A stretch of DNA of 64,000 nt from assembly GCF_022606295.1 (NCBI RefSeq), contig NZ_JAHHZS010000018.1:35862-99861 (forward strand), written 5' to 3'. Each line of letters begins with the position of its first letter. The first letter of the stretch is position 1. Under the pieces are notes generated by a model, which saw nothing but the letters and a program-made list of their open reading frames with translations, did no database searches and was not told the DNA's origin. Positions 25,510-34,505 of the stretch are shown in pieces. The stretch is from Arthrobacter bambusae (GTDB lineage: Bacteria; Actinomycetota; Actinomycetes; Actinomycetales; Micrococcaceae). Both the position numbers and the translations under genes were made by a program.

Positions 25510-26616
25510 ATGTTTGAGCATACTTTCATTGGTCTGGATGTTCACGCGGTCAACGTGGTGGGACATGCGCTGAACCCGGCCACCGGTGAAGTCAGCGCCC
25601 ACACGATGCCCGCTGACCCGGCCCTGGTCCTGGAATGGATCCGCCGGTTCGCCCCGCCGGTCAAGGTCGTCTACGAATCCGGCCCGACCGGGTTCGTCCT
25701 GGCCCGTCACCTGCGGGCCGCGGACGTCAACTGCGTGGTTGCGGCGTCCTCGAAACTGCTGCGCGCTCCCGGGGACCGGGTGAAAAACGACCGGCGCGAC
25801 GCCCAGGTTTTGGCCGAGATGCTCGCCGTCGGGTCGGTCACCGAGGTGCGGATCCCGGACGCCGAGGAAGAAGCCTTGCGGGATCTGTCCCGGCTGCGCT
25901 CCGGCACGGCCACGGGCCTCGCGCACGCCCGCCAGCACGTGAACGCCATCCTGCTCCGGCACGGCATCCGCTACCCGAAGGACACCCGGTGGACGAAGGA
26001 ACACCGCGCGTGGCTGCACCGCCAGCGCTTTGACGAACCGGCCCTGCAGTTCACCTATCAGGCCGATGTCGAGCAGGCCGAGCTGCTCGCCGCGCACCTG
26101 GCACGGATCGACAAACACGTCACCGCCACGGCGGCGGCCTGCCGCTACTCCCCGGTGATTGAGGCGTTGATGTGTCTGCGGGGCATCCGGATCACGACCG
26201 CGTTCGGGCTGGCCGTGGAGATTGGGGACTGGACGCGCTTCACCGGTTCATCCATCGGCTCCTACCTCGGGCTGGTGCCCAGTGAGAACTCTTCCGGCCA
26301 GTCCCGGCACCAGGGCCCGATCACCAAAGCCGGCAACACCTACGCCCGCAAACTCCTGATTGAAGCCGCCTGGCAGCACCGGCGCCCTTACACCCGGCCC
26401 GGGGAGCGGCTGCTGCGCCAGCTCGACCATGTGGGCCCGGCAACCCGTATCCGGGCCCTGGAGGGAAACCACCGGCTCCACCACAAATGGGAAGTCTTCG
26501 ATCAGCGCCACAAAATGTCCGTCAAGGCCAACACCGCGATCGCCCGCGAGCTCGCCGGCTGGTGCTGGTCCGTGGCCGCCCCGCTCCAGCAGGGAGAACG
26601 CATGACCGCGGCCTGA
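25510..26616 (+). CDS. IS110-family transposase/recombinase (1)
   Basis: A 368-residue complete IS110 recombinase. The N-terminal RuvC-like DEDD domain starts with FIGLDVHAVNVVGHAL (first Asp), has VYESGPTGFVLARHL (Glu) and KNDRRDAQVLAEML (Asp pair). The C-terminal Tnp2 domain contains GIRITTAFGLAVEIGD, YLGLVPSENSSG and the likely nucleophile serine region. GGGAGG stands 8 bp before the ATG. It appears intact and so may be active. It is not closely related to the neighbouring copy at 27061. Confidence 0.93.
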   Translation: MFEHTFIGLDVHAVNVVGHALNPATGEVSAHTMPADPALVLEWIRRFAPPVKVVYESGPTGFVLARHLRAADVNCVVAASSKLLRAPGDRVKNDRRDAQVLAEMLAVGSVTEVRIPDAEEEALRDLSRLRSGTATGLAHARQHVNAILLRHGIRYPKDTRWTKEHRAWLHRQRFDEPALQFTYQADVEQAELLAAHLARIDKHVTATAAACRYSPVIEALMCLRGIRITTAFGLAVEIGDWTRFTGSSIGSYLGLVPSENSSGQSRHQGPITKAGNTYARKLLIEAAWQHRRPYTRPGERLLRQLDHVGPATRIRALEGNHRLHHKWEVFDQRHKMSVKANTAIARELAGWCWSVAAPLQQGERMTAA

Positions 26617-26700
26617 CCCCGAACGTGCCCCCGGGACGTGATGCAAGTGCGATGGCAGCACCCGGAGCTAACTCGAGAGCCAACTATGAGCAGACGGCCC

Positions 26701-27060
26701 CAACCGTCGACGCCCGATCCTAGACACCGATAATGCTCCAGCCGAACAGATCGTCATGCGGTAACCAACCCGCGAATATCTCTAATGGTTAGTAGCCGAC
26801 CCGAGGCCGGCTGGCAGACTGGCTGCCATTCCTGCCGGGCGTGACTCAGCGCATATCTGACCTGTTCGCTATTGCAGTGTCTTGAGACTGACCCGTCCGC
26901 CCGGCCGGAGCGGCACCAGTCTGACCCACTGCGATGGCTTGATAGAAGGTTGTCCGACCCGCCCGTGACCGGCCGGCCGTGACTCGTTAGAGATTTGCCT
27001 CGAAGTGACTCTTCCCCCGGACCGGCGCCGTGATGGCCCCTAACGAAAGGAGACGCCACA
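26701..27060 (+). other. structured non-coding region before the second IS110 gene
   Basis: The region holds TGGCAG/CTGCCA (26812-26828) and AGACTG/CAGTCT (26885-26922) inverted repeats and several CTGACCC/CCGACCC-type short repeats. For an IS110-group element this 5' non-coding end is where a bridge RNA would be encoded. No protein gene was seen. Confidence 0.4.
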
Positions 27061-28110
27061 GTGACCATCGTGGCAGAGAAGTACACGCACGTCATCGGGG
27101 TGGACACCCACTCAAGAACGCACACGTATGCCGTGTTGGCCGCGGCGACCGGTCAGGTCATCGACACCTCGACCTTCCCGGCCAGCCAGGCCGGCATTTC
27201 CCGCGCCATCAGCTGGATGCAGCGACGAACAACAATCGGGGAAGTCCTGGTCGCGGTTGAAGGCACCGGCTCATACGGGGCAGGCCTGACCCGTGCCCTC
27301 CGCGCCGCCGGCCTTCCGGTGTGTGAGGCCAGACCGCCCAAGCGGCAAAACCGCGGCAGCATCGGCAAGTCCGATGAGATCGACGCCCGCGCCGCGGCAC
27401 GGGCCGTGCTCGGGACCGACATCGCAGCCCTGGCCCAGCCACGGGCAGAAGGCGCACGGGATGCCCTGCGGGTTCTGTTGGCCGCCCGGCGGTCCATGGA
27501 CGGTCAACGCACCGCCGACCGTCATGCCCTGACCGCACTGGCCCGCACCATGGACCTGGGCATCGACGCCCGCAAGGCCATCACGGACCGACAACTCCAC
27601 ACGATCGCGGCCTGGCGTGATCGCCCAACGGACGACGTCAGCACAAAAGTTGCCCGATCCGAGGCCACACGCCTCGCCACCGCGGTGCTCCGGCACACCA
27701 GCGCACTGGAGACCAACCGGGCCGATCTGGCGCAACTCGTGGATCAGATGGCCCCCGGCCTCCAGGATCTCCGGGGTCTTGGACCCATCACCGGCGCCAT
27801 CATCCTGACCGCCTACTCCCACCCCGGCCGCATCCACTCCGAAGCCGCCTTTGCCGCCCTCGCCGGCGTGAACCCGATACCGGCATCCTCCGGCAACACC
27901 ACCCGGCATCGTCTCAACCGGCACGGCGACAGGCAACTGAACCAAGCCCTGGACGTCATCGCCCGCACCCGCATGGCATCCGACGCCGACACCCGCGCCT
28001 ACCTCGACCGGCGCACCCAGGAAGGCAAAACACGCCGAGAAATCCGCCGCTGCCTCAAGAGGATCATCGCCCGGCAGATCTACCGCAAACTCACCACACT
28101 CATGGCTTGA
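27061..28110 (+). CDS. IS110-family transposase/recombinase (2)
   Basis: A 349-residue IS110-type recombinase with a different lineage from the first: VIGVDTHSRTHTYAVLAA, LVAVEGTGSYGAGLTRAL and GKSDEIDARAAARAVL provide the DEDD residues; the C-terminal domain has LGPITGAIILTAYSH, FAALAGVNPIPASSGN and HRLNRHGDRQLNQAL. The start is GTG at 27061 with AAAGGAG upstream. Intact. The rest of its element is 26701-28230 approximately; the ends are not certain. Confidence 0.93.
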   Translation: MTIVAEKYTHVIGVDTHSRTHTYAVLAAATGQVIDTSTFPASQAGISRAISWMQRRTTIGEVLVAVEGTGSYGAGLTRALRAAGLPVCEARPPKRQNRGSIGKSDEIDARAAARAVLGTDIAALAQPRAEGARDALRVLLAARRSMDGQRTADRHALTALARTMDLGIDARKAITDRQLHTIAAWRDRPTDDVSTKVARSEATRLATAVLRHTSALETNRADLAQLVDQMAPGLQDLRGLGPITGAIILTAYSHPGRIHSEAAFAALAGVNPIPASSGNTTRHRLNRHGDRQLNQALDVIARTRMASDADTRAYLDRRTQEGKTRREIRRCLKRIIARQIYRKLTTLMA

Positions 28111-28191
28111 CACCACCCATAGAAGGGTCAGCCTGACACTGCCAGTCGAAAAAGACCCGCCAACACCTCCACCACAACCGGCCGGCACCCA

Positions 28192-28229
28192 ATGAGCGGC
28201 CCCCGGAACAAAACCCAGGAGCCGCTCAT
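28192..28229 (+). terminator. inverted repeat after the second IS110 gene
   Basis: ATGAGCGGC (28192-28200) and GCCGCTCAT (28221-28229) pair perfectly around a 20-nt loop. It may end transposase transcription or shield the element; no T-run follows on the plus strand. Confidence 0.45.
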
Positions 28230-28275
28230 CCACGCCCTCTTGACAACCAAGTCTACTTCATGATCAACCCTCCCG

Positions 28276-29328
28276 TCAGAGGCCGTCAACCAGAGCCGGC
28301 TCAGTTATGGGTACGTCGATTTCATGGCCCTGAGAGCGTAGGTAGACGACATGGCTGGCTGTCTCCGAGACCGCTAGTCGTAGTGAGAATGCCTGCAGGG
28401 ACCCCCAGCCCCGAGACCAGGTCAGGTGCTTGGCAATGTCCCACACAGTTTGTGGCCGGTGACTTTCTAGCACCCGCAGTACCTCGTGGGAGCGATCAAG
28501 GTTGTGCTGGATTAGCTGTGCGACGCGCCGCTGCATACCGATGAAACGGTACTCGTGCGCAGGGCATACCTCCATCGCGTCCTCGAAAGCGATGACATCC
28601 AGAGATTCGTAGTAGTTCTCGAGCGGATTGGGCAGTCCGGGGAGCTCCAGCGGTATGTGCGGAGAGATGCGGGGCAAGACATGGTCCCCGCTGAAGATCA
28701 GGCCGTGAGGCTCATCCACCAGGCAGATATGTCCCGGCGAGTGCCCGGGCGTTGTAATGACCCTCAGCTCCAATCCTCGGGCGGGTACCTGGCTTCGGTC
28801 TGTGAGCCGTAGGTCCGGACTGGCAAGGTTCTGCAAGTGGGCAACGGTAGGCCTGTCCATGGCCACTTCCAGGAGTCTGTCCGCCGGAACTCCCCATAAC
28901 GTCAGTTCCTCGCGGTCGCTCTGCACGAAACGGTCCACGTCCTCATACGCCTTCAATCCGAGTGACTCCCGCTCGCCCAAGGCGACCCAAGCTCCCGACG
29001 CCACCCGCAAACGGGCAGCCATGCCGAGATGGTCCGAGTGATAGTGCGTGACGACAATTCCCGTGAGGTCGCTGAGGCCGAAGCCAGCTTGCCGCAGGCC
29101 TGCGGCAAGGTGTTCGAGCCCTACATCGCTGTCCCAGCCCGGATCGATCAGGATCGCCTCACCGTCCCCGATCAGAAGATAGCTCAAGGTATAGCGCATT
29201 GGATTGTTCGGAAACGGTATCGGGATGGACCATACGTCACCGTTGAGGCGTTCAATCGGCGGCAGCACCTTGTTCTGCCATGCTTCTTTTTGGGCATGAC
29301 CTGTGACAGTAATCAAGGGCAGACGCAT
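28276..29328 (-). CDS. metallo-beta-lactamase-fold hydrolase
   Basis: A 350-residue MBL-fold protein. The metal site is complete: THYHSDHLG (HxHxDH), TTPGHSPGHICLVD, FSGDHVLP and a late CPAHE. A C-terminal ~90-residue helical part after that is like the winged-helix tail of LACTB2-type hydrolases. Start at 29328 with AAGGA just upstream. Likely a cytosolic thioester, phosphodiester or lactone hydrolase; the substrate is not evident. It follows panB by 123 bp on the same strand, so it may share its transcript. Confidence 0.88.
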   Translation of the reverse strand: MRLPLITVTGHAQKEAWQNKVLPPIERLNGDVWSIPIPFPNNPMRYTLSYLLIGDGEAILIDPGWDSDVGLEHLAAGLRQAGFGLSDLTGIVVTHYHSDHLGMAARLRVASGAWVALGERESLGLKAYEDVDRFVQSDREELTLWGVPADRLLEVAMDRPTVAHLQNLASPDLRLTDRSQVPARGLELRVITTPGHSPGHICLVDEPHGLIFSGDHVLPRISPHIPLELPGLPNPLENYYESLDVIAFEDAMEVCPAHEYRFIGMQRRVAQLIQHNLDRSHEVLRVLESHRPQTVWDIAKHLTWSRGWGSLQAFSLRLAVSETASHVVYLRSQGHEIDVPITEPALVDGL

Positions 29329-29451
29329 GGATTCCTTTCCAAGCAAACAGTTTTTTCTCTCTGCGAATTCCAGAACGCCGATCCCCTTTCCATTCGGAGG
29401 ATTGAGCGGATCACCCCCAAGAGACATGCGCCTGCTGCTGGCCACCGACAG

Positions 29452-30333
29452 CTAATAGGAGTGCTCCAAGCCCGGAAACTGCCCCGAACGCACTTCCTCG
29501 CCATAGGCCACGGCGGCGGCGGCCAGGAGGGTGCGCAGGTCCGCATATTGCTTCACGAACTTGGCCATTCTGCCGCCGCGTAGACCGGCCATGTCCTGCC
29601 AAACGAGCACTTGGCCGGTTGTTGCATTGCCGGCGCCGATGCCGACTGTGGGGACTTCGACGGCCTCATTCACGGCTGCCGCCACCGAGGCCGGAACCAT
29701 TTCCATCAGCACGCAGAACGCACCTGCGTCTGCCAGCGCCACAGCGTCCTCAATGAGTCTCTCGCGATCACTTCCTCGCCCCTGGACCCGATAGCCGCCC
29801 AAAGCATGCTCACTTTGCGGCGTGAAACCGATGTGCGCCATTACGGGGATACCCGCCTCAACCATAGCTCGAACAGTTTCAGCGTAGAACTTTGTTCCCT
29901 CTATTTTGACCGCATGCGCAAGTCCCTCCTTGAGGAACCGCACTCCCGTAGCGACAGCCTGTTGGGCAGAAACCTCATAGCTGCCGAATGGTAGGTCCGC
30001 CACCACTAGGGCCCGGCGGGCCGACCGGGCCACAGCACGGCAGAGCGGGAGCAACTCCTCCGTAGTGACGGGAATGCTCGTTTCGTTACCGAAGACATTA
30101 TTCGATGCCGAGTCACCTACCAGCAGAACTTCGATCCCCGCTTGGTCGAATATCTCCGCCGTGTACTGGTCGTATGCGGTGAGCATGGCGAAGTGTTCAC
30201 CCTTGACCTTTGTGTCGCGTAAGTGATGGATGCGGATCCTGTTCACTGGTTTCCTGGTCTCGTCCACCACCTGAGGACCGGCAGCTGCGACATGCGCTGC
30301 GGATTGTATGCCTATGCCATTGCCTAGGGTCAT
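29452..30333 (-). CDS. panB: 3-methyl-2-oxobutanoate hydroxymethyltransferase
   Basis: A 293-residue Pan[65 protein letters not shown] and [17 protein letters not shown] are the conserved family blocks, including metal-binding Asp and the active-site Lys. It transfers a hydroxymethyl group from 5,10-methylene-THF to 2-ketoisovalerate to make ketopantoate. The ATG at 30333 overlaps the panD stop (ATGA). The N-terminal ~25 residues are an extension. No panC is seen nearby. Confidence 0.93.
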   Translation of the reverse strand: MTLGNGIGIQSAAHVAAAGPQVVDETRKPVNRIRIHHLRDTKVKGEHFAMLTAYDQYTAEIFDQAGIEVLLVGDSASNNVFGNETSIPVTTEELLPLCRAVARSARRALVVADLPFGSYEVSAQQAVATGVRFLKEGLAHAVKIEGTKFYAETVRAMVEAGIPVMAHIGFTPQSEHALGGYRVQGRGSDRERLIEDAVALADAGAFCVLMEMVPASVAAAVNEAVEVPTVGIGAGNATTGQVLVWQDMAGLRGGRMAKFVKQYADLRTLLAAAAVAYGEEVRSGQFPGLEHSY

Positions 30334-30773
30334 GACGTAGTTACCTTCCGGTATTCTCCGGTCCTCATCGCAAAGGGCGGGCGCTGCAAGTCGGGGCTAA
30401 TGCTTTCCGCTGGGTCACTTCCCAGGCGGACTATCCTGTTTTTGTGGTCTACGTGGACCACCTTGGCCTCGAAGGCCCTCGCTTCTTCCGTGGTCATGTC
30501 CGCAAATGTAATGAGGATTACAATGTCGTCGACATCGATCAGGTGCGCGGCTGCACCATTGATCCCTATCACGCCGGATCCACGCTCTCCCGCAATGGTG
30601 TAGGTCTCCAGGCGGGCACCGTTGGTGACGTCCACGATCGCCACATATTCGCCCGGCAGGATGTCGGCGGCCTCCAACAGGTCCATATCGATGGTCACGG
30701 AACCGACATAATGCAGGTCGGCGTGCGTGACCGTGGCCCGGTGAATTTTGGATTTGAAGACTTTCCGGTTCAT
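30330..30773 (-). CDS. panD: aspartate 1-decarboxylase proenzyme
   Basis: A 147-residue Pan[21 protein letters not shown], then the self-cleavage Gly-Ser in [12 protein letters not shown] (Ser25 becomes the pyruvoyl group), [17 protein letters not shown] and [11 protein letters not shown]. It makes beta-alanine for pantothenate. First gene of a panD-panB operon, divergent from the MarR regulator. Slightly longer than usual (about 126-140 residues) because of its C-terminal tail. Confidence 0.94.
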   Translation of the reverse strand: MNRKVFKSKIHRATVTHADLHYVGSVTIDMDLLEAADILPGEYVAIVDVTNGARLETYTIAGERGSGVIGINGAAAHLIDVDDIVILITFADMTTEEARAFEAKVVHVDHKNRIVRLGSDPAESISPDLQRPPFAMRTGEYRKVTTS

Positions 30774-30811
30774 AGGGTCCTATCCATCCGCCTACTCTGA
30801 GGGCGGTCGCC

Positions 30812-30879
30812 TGTCCTTTAATATAAAAAATATACTAGGACCTAGAGTGTACAAGAAAATTGATCAAGTTACTTGTATA
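30812..30879. promoter_or_regulatory. divergent panD/MarR promoter with putative MarR operator
   Basis: An AT-rich stretch (TTTAATATAAAAAATATACT, about 30817-30836) is followed by TGTACAAG at 30848-30855 and CTTGTATA at 30872-30879, an inverted repeat with 16-bp spacing just before the marR start. This would allow MarR autoregulation; whether panDB is also controlled is unknown. Confidence 0.45.
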
Positions 30880-30887
30880 GTTGCAGG

Positions 30888-31328
30888 ATGACGAGTATCC
30901 CGGTTGCGGAGCAGACCATGGCCTTTTCCCTAGCCGAGACGCTGTACCCGCTCCTAGTGCGTTTGAACACCCACAGGACGCTCTCCTCGGGAAAGCTAGG
31001 AGTGCTCCGCTACCTGACCGAACGCGGGCGTGCCACCACCTCCGAACTAGCTGCCGTCGTGCACGTGAGCCCGCAAGCCATATCGCTGGCCGTTAGGGAG
31101 CTCCACGATCTCCGGCTCGTCGTCCGAGTGCCAGACCACGAGGATCGTCGCAGAACCTGGATCGAACTCACTGATGCGGGCAAGCAAGCACTGATTCAAG
31201 AGTTGTCGGCGGGAAGGGCCTGGTTAGACCGCGCAGTAGCGGAGCGTTTGAGTAGCAATGAGCAAAACCTGCTCGAGGCAGCCATCCCTGTCCTCGTGAA
31301 GCTGGGGTCGGAGAAGTGGATTGCCTGA
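30888..31328 (+). CDS. MarR family transcriptional regulator
   Basis: A 146-residue MarR protein: RTLSSGKLGVLRYL, then the helix-turn-helix TTSELAAVVHVSPQAISLAV and the wing LVVRVPDHEDRRRTWIELTDAG. The ATG at 30888 is preceded only by a weak GCAGG. It overlaps the following transporter by 8 bp, so the pair forms a typical regulator-exporter unit in which the regulator releases DNA when a small toxic compound binds. Confidence 0.88.
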   Translation: MTSIPVAEQTMAFSLAETLYPLLVRLNTHRTLSSGKLGVLRYLTERGRATTSELAAVVHVSPQAISLAVRELHDLRLVVRVPDHEDRRRTWIELTDAGKQALIQELSAGRAWLDRAVAERLSSNEQNLLEAAIPVLVKLGSEKWIA

Positions 31329-32733
31329 AGCAAAGGCCCATCCGCGGCTGCAGATGGGGTTGATCTATGCGGCGTTGTCCACAGCCATCGTCAGCTCGCT
31401 GGGCATGCTCTTGGTGCCGTCCATCTCTCGCGAAATGGACGTGTCAGTCAGCGCAGCGCAGTGGATGCTGACCCTCAACCTCATGGTCGGTGCCGTCGCA
31501 ACGCCGGTCATGGGACGGCTCAGCGACGGGCCGCACAAAAAGCGTCTCCTGCTGTCGGCATTGTCAATCATCCTCGTGGGCTCCATGCTCGCAGCAACGG
31601 CGCAAAACTTCACGGTGTTCCTGATCGGACGGGGGCTGCAGGGCTTGACCTACGGAATCGTTCCTGTCACCATTTCCCTTGCCCGCCGCTACCTCCCCAA
31701 GGAACACGTGCAGTCAAGCATCTCTAGCCTCTCCGTAACGGTGTCCAGCGGACTCGGGGTCGGATACCCCTTGACTGGCATCGTCGCCGGGATTTTCGAC
31801 TTCCGATTCGCATTCTGGTTTGCCGCGCTGTTTGTGGTGACGGCTATCATCGTGGTCTCCCGAACCGTGCCGGCACGACCCGACGGCCATGCGGCACTGG
31901 TGCCGTTCGACTACGTTGGGGCGTGTCTACTCGGCCTCGGGTTGGGTGCCCTGCTCTTGGCAGTCAGCGAAGGGCCGAATTGGGGGTGGGGCTCACCCTG
32001 GACGATCAGCGCCTTCATCCTTGCGGCCTGCGTCCTGACGACCTGGGTTCAGGCCGGGCTGAGGACTCCTCATCCACTCATCAATCTTCGAGTCTTTCGG
32101 AATGCGGAGGTGCTGCTCGCGAACTGCACCGCCATCGGGCTGGGCGCAGCCCTGTACATCGGCATTTCCATGTCGAGTCTTGTCGCTCAGGCTCCATCAT
32201 CAACTGGCTACGGCGTTGCGCTTCCTGTGTTCTGGGCCGGTTGGGTGATGCTCCCGCTATCAGTCGGAAGCTTCGTTGCAAACCGTCTCGTGCGTCGTTT
32301 GTCGCACCGCATTCGTCTCGCGACGCTACTGTCGGTTGGCGCCGGCATTGTGGCGGCATCCGGAATACTCCTTTGGTTTGCCCATACTGAGCTCTGGGAG
32401 ATCCTTCTTGGGATGCTGCTGTTCGGATTGGGAATGGGCGCGAGCTACGCCGCCATGCCGGCTCTGATTGCCCGCAGCGTAGCCGCCGCAGAATTGGGAA
32501 GTTCGGTGAGCTTCAACCAAGTCCTGCGCACTGTAGGAAGTTCCTTCGGTACAGCGGTCTCAGGTGCAGTGCTGGCAGCCAACATGGCGCCGGATCTGCA
32601 CGCAACGGGCGGTGGAATCAGCACGACATTCGCGATCGGGGCGCTCCTTTGCACGGCAGTATTTGTCGCACTGCTCCTTCACAACCTAATGTCTCGTCGT
32701 CTACGGGCTGGCGAGACAGATCTCGTCGGCTAG
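31321..32733 (+). CDS. MFS transporter, DHA2 (14-helix) drug exporter type
   Basis: A 470-residue membrane protein with 13-14 hydrophobic segments: SISREMDVSVSAAQWMLT before helix 2, the loop MGRLSDGPHKKR, and GRGLQGLTYGIVPVTISLAR, which is the DHA2 motif C region. A TTG at 31321 with GGAG 7 bp upstream overlaps the marR stop; an ATG at 31354 is the alternative start. Probably exports the ligand sensed by the MarR protein. Confidence 0.85.
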   Translation: MPEAKAHPRLQMGLIYAALSTAIVSSLGMLLVPSISREMDVSVSAAQWMLTLNLMVGAVATPVMGRLSDGPHKKRLLLSALSIILVGSMLAATAQNFTVFLIGRGLQGLTYGIVPVTISLARRYLPKEHVQSSISSLSVTVSSGLGVGYPLTGIVAGIFDFRFAFWFAALFVVTAIIVVSRTVPARPDGHAALVPFDYVGACLLGLGLGALLLAVSEGPNWGWGSPWTISAFILAACVLTTWVQAGLRTPHPLINLRVFRNAEVLLANCTAIGLGAALYIGISMSSLVAQAPSSTGYGVALPVFWAGWVMLPLSVGSFVANRLVRRLSHRIRLATLLSVGAGIVAASGILLWFAHTELWEILLGMLLFGLGMGASYAAMPALIARSVAAAELGSSVSFNQVLRTVGSSFGTAVSGAVLAANMAPDLHATGGGISTTFAIGALLCTAVFVALLLHNLMSRRLRAGETDLVG

Positions 32734-32990
32734 ACGACCCTTCCATCGTCGCCGTCACGATGCTCGCCCCGCAGGCCAACGGCACGGCTCGCGTGACCGT
32801 TGTCGTGACCCAAGTGATACTGACCTTTGCCACGATGCACTTGGCAATGCGCTTTGCATCATCTGTCCAAAAGGTCCTGGTAGAGGACAGCATTGAGCCG
32901 GTGGCTTGCATCACGAGCTTATTGTTGTCCGCTACAGCTGTTCAGATGATTGCGGACTCGCTCCCGGATTTTGTAAGAACTTGGGGTTGA
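32734..32990 (+). pseudogene. C-terminal remnant of a MarC-family membrane protein
   Basis: The plus frame reads hydrophobic helices (ARVTVVVTQVILTFATMHLA) and ends with ACITSLLLSATAVQMIADSL before a natural stop at 32988-32990. The last block resembles the end of MarC/UPF0056 proteins (..MGLLLAAIAVQMIADGL). The N-terminal half is missing, apparently replaced at the border with the MFS gene. Confidence 0.5.
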
Positions 32991-32999
32991 ACCCACCCG

Positions 33000-33317
33000 A
33001 GCTCGGACCGTAGTCAGTCTCATCTCGACCGGGCCGATCTCGGTCAGCACGGTCTTCGGCCTGGTGCCGTTGCGCATGTCGGCTGCGATCGGCGTCTGGC
33101 CATGCTCGTGGCCCAGGTGCTCGGTCAGTTCCGCTTCCAGCGCGGTCTCCAGCACGTTTCTCGTAAGCTGGTTCAGCAGCCCGCCCGGGCCTACCAGGCT
33201 CACGCCCTGCTCCTTGGCCTGCGTGAGCACCCGCTCCGCAAGCTCCTTCTGATCGATCATCTCTCCCGTCACAGAATCGATCATTACCCCTGTCATCTCG
33301 GTCGTGGACTCTGACAC
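33000..33317 (-). pseudogene. IS256-family transposase, N-terminal fragment
   Basis: The minus frame starts with an ATG at 33317 and gives the N-terminal domain of an IS256 (Mutator-type) transposase: LVGPGGLLNQLTRNVLETAL, EAELTEHLGHEHGQ, ADMRNGTRPKTVLTEIGPVE. After about 105 residues the similarity stops (at VRARVGSTPS), before the DDE catalytic residues. It is therefore a truncated copy. The left end of the element probably lies within 33318-33380. Confidence 0.8.
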
Positions 33318-33411
33318 GGCCGTCTCCTTTCGGATCAGGCCGGACCCTCACACACCGTTTTTGTTACAGTCCCAGCACAGTCCGTGTTAGCGACGGGAGG
33401 GAATTGCACAG

Positions 33412-33720
33412 TCAGGGGGTGAAGATTTCTTTGGCGATGGTGATGGCGGACATTGCTTTTGGCCACCCGGCGTAGAAGGCCAGGTGGATGATGGCTTCTT
33501 TGAGTTCAGCTTCTGTCAGCCATTGTCCTTGGCCCTGGTGAGGTGTCCGCGGAGTTGTTCGGTGCTGCCGCCGGTTACCAGACTGGCAACCGTGACCAGA
33601 CTGCGGTCCCGTGGCGACAGTTCCGGTCGTTCCCAGATGTCTCCGAAGAGCACGTTGTCCGTGAGGTCGACGAGCTTGGGTGCGAAGTCGCCAATGAGTT
33701 GCTGTGCGCGGGTCTAGTTC
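33412..33720 (-). pseudogene. frameshifted AhpD/carboxymuconolactone decarboxylase-like gene
   Basis: The minus strand reads APKLVDLTDNVLFGDIWE then LSPRDRSLVTVASLVTGGST, switches frame near 33530, and continues with GLTEAELKEAIIHLAFYAGW and a normal stop at 33412. This is the CMD family pattern. No start codon is left; a stop precedes the first codons at about 33720. It sits directly downstream of the flavodoxin gene and may once have been the last gene of that operon. Confidence 0.75.
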
Positions 33721-33765
33721 AGTCCTTGGGGTTGGGTGGAGTACGTTTCGGGCTTGCCGGGTTCG

Positions 33766-34488
33766 CTAGTTGCTAGGAAGCCTGGTTACTTGCAGCCAGG
33801 ACTGGATGTCAGGTCCGGCGTCCCGGACTTCCTCCCCCTTCACCGCCAGGCCCTGCCCCATGGCCGCCCCGCGGCAGGACCTGGCGTAGTCGCGTTCGGT
33901 GTTGCCCAGCCCGCTCATGGCATGGGTAGTGACGGGGTGGATTGTCTTGCCGGTGAAGTCATAGCTTTCGGCGAAGGTCGTCATGATCATCGGTGCCCGG
34001 ACGTTCCAGATGCCGCTGGCCAGGAGCACGGTGTCGTACTGCTCGATGCGGGGCAGGGGGTTGGCGATGGCCGGGCGGGCCTCAATGTTTTGTTCACGGA
34101 CGTTGCGGGCCACAGTCGCGTCGTAGCCGTCCGGATAAGGGTCAGCGGCTTCGATGCGGTGGACATCACAGCTAATGGCATGGCTGATCATGCCGGCCAG
34201 AACTTCCGTGTTGCCGATGTCCAGGTTGGTGCGCCCGCCGTAGTAGTAGTTTTCCCCGGCACGGGAGAAGTAGGCCAGCAGAACCCGACGGTCCTTTTGG
34301 CCCGGGCCTGTGCCCCCCGTGGCGGAGTCGGCGGCGGTTGGGTTGGGGCTGGTGTCTGGTGAGGGCACTGTGGTTGTTCCTTCTGGTGTGCAGCCTGCTG
34401 TTCCAGCGGCCAGCAGCGCTCCGGTCAGGCCTGCGGCCGCGCCGTGAAGCGCGGTCCGCCGGCTGATGCTTGGCAGGTGGGTTGTCAT
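33766..34488 (-). CDS. flavodoxin, predicted Tat-exported lipoprotein
   Basis: A 240-residue protein. The N-terminus has a twin-arginine signal (SISRRTALHGAAAG) and a lipobox LLAAGTAGC, so it should be exported folded and anchored outside the membrane. A Pro/Thr-rich linker follows, then a flavodoxin domain: VLLAYFSRAGENYYYGG (phosphate loop), YDTVLLASGIWNVRAP and VTTHAMSGLGNTERD. Flavodoxins of this kind carry FMN. It follows the aldo-keto reductase by 17 bp. Function unknown, perhaps in redox protection outside the cell. Confidence 0.85.
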   Translation of the reverse strand: MTTHLPSISRRTALHGAAAGLTGALLAAGTAGCTPEGTTTVPSPDTSPNPTAADSATGGTGPGQKDRRVLLAYFSRAGENYYYGGRTNLDIGNTEVLAGMISHAISCDVHRIEAADPYPDGYDATVARNVREQNIEARPAIANPLPRIEQYDTVLLASGIWNVRAPMIMTTFAESYDFTGKTIHPVTTHAMSGLGNTERDYARSCRGAAMGQGLAVKGEEVRDAGPDIQSWLQVTRLPSN

Positions 34489-34505
34489 TAGGTGCCTTTC
34501 TGGAA

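Larger units (their letters stand above)
25123..26700 (+). mobile_element. IS110-family insertion sequence (1), approximate limits
   Basis: The recombinase gene at 25510-26616 with ~390 bp of upstream and ~80 bp of downstream non-coding DNA. IS110 elements usually lack terminal inverted repeats and target duplications, so the exact ends cannot be read from one copy. A related direct motif (TCCGGGACGGGCA near 25263 and TTCCGGACGGGCA near 25378) may mark functional sites. Confidence 0.6.

Noticed and set aside
27271..28233. 320-codon Gly/Val-rich minus-strand frame
   Set aside because: Antisense shadow of the second IS110 recombinase.
30817..30836. AT-rich run before panD/marR as a fifth copy of the cluster 1 operator
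   Set aside because: It contains ATATACT but not the TATATAATATT core and is separated by IS elements from the regulon; treated as an ordinary promoter.
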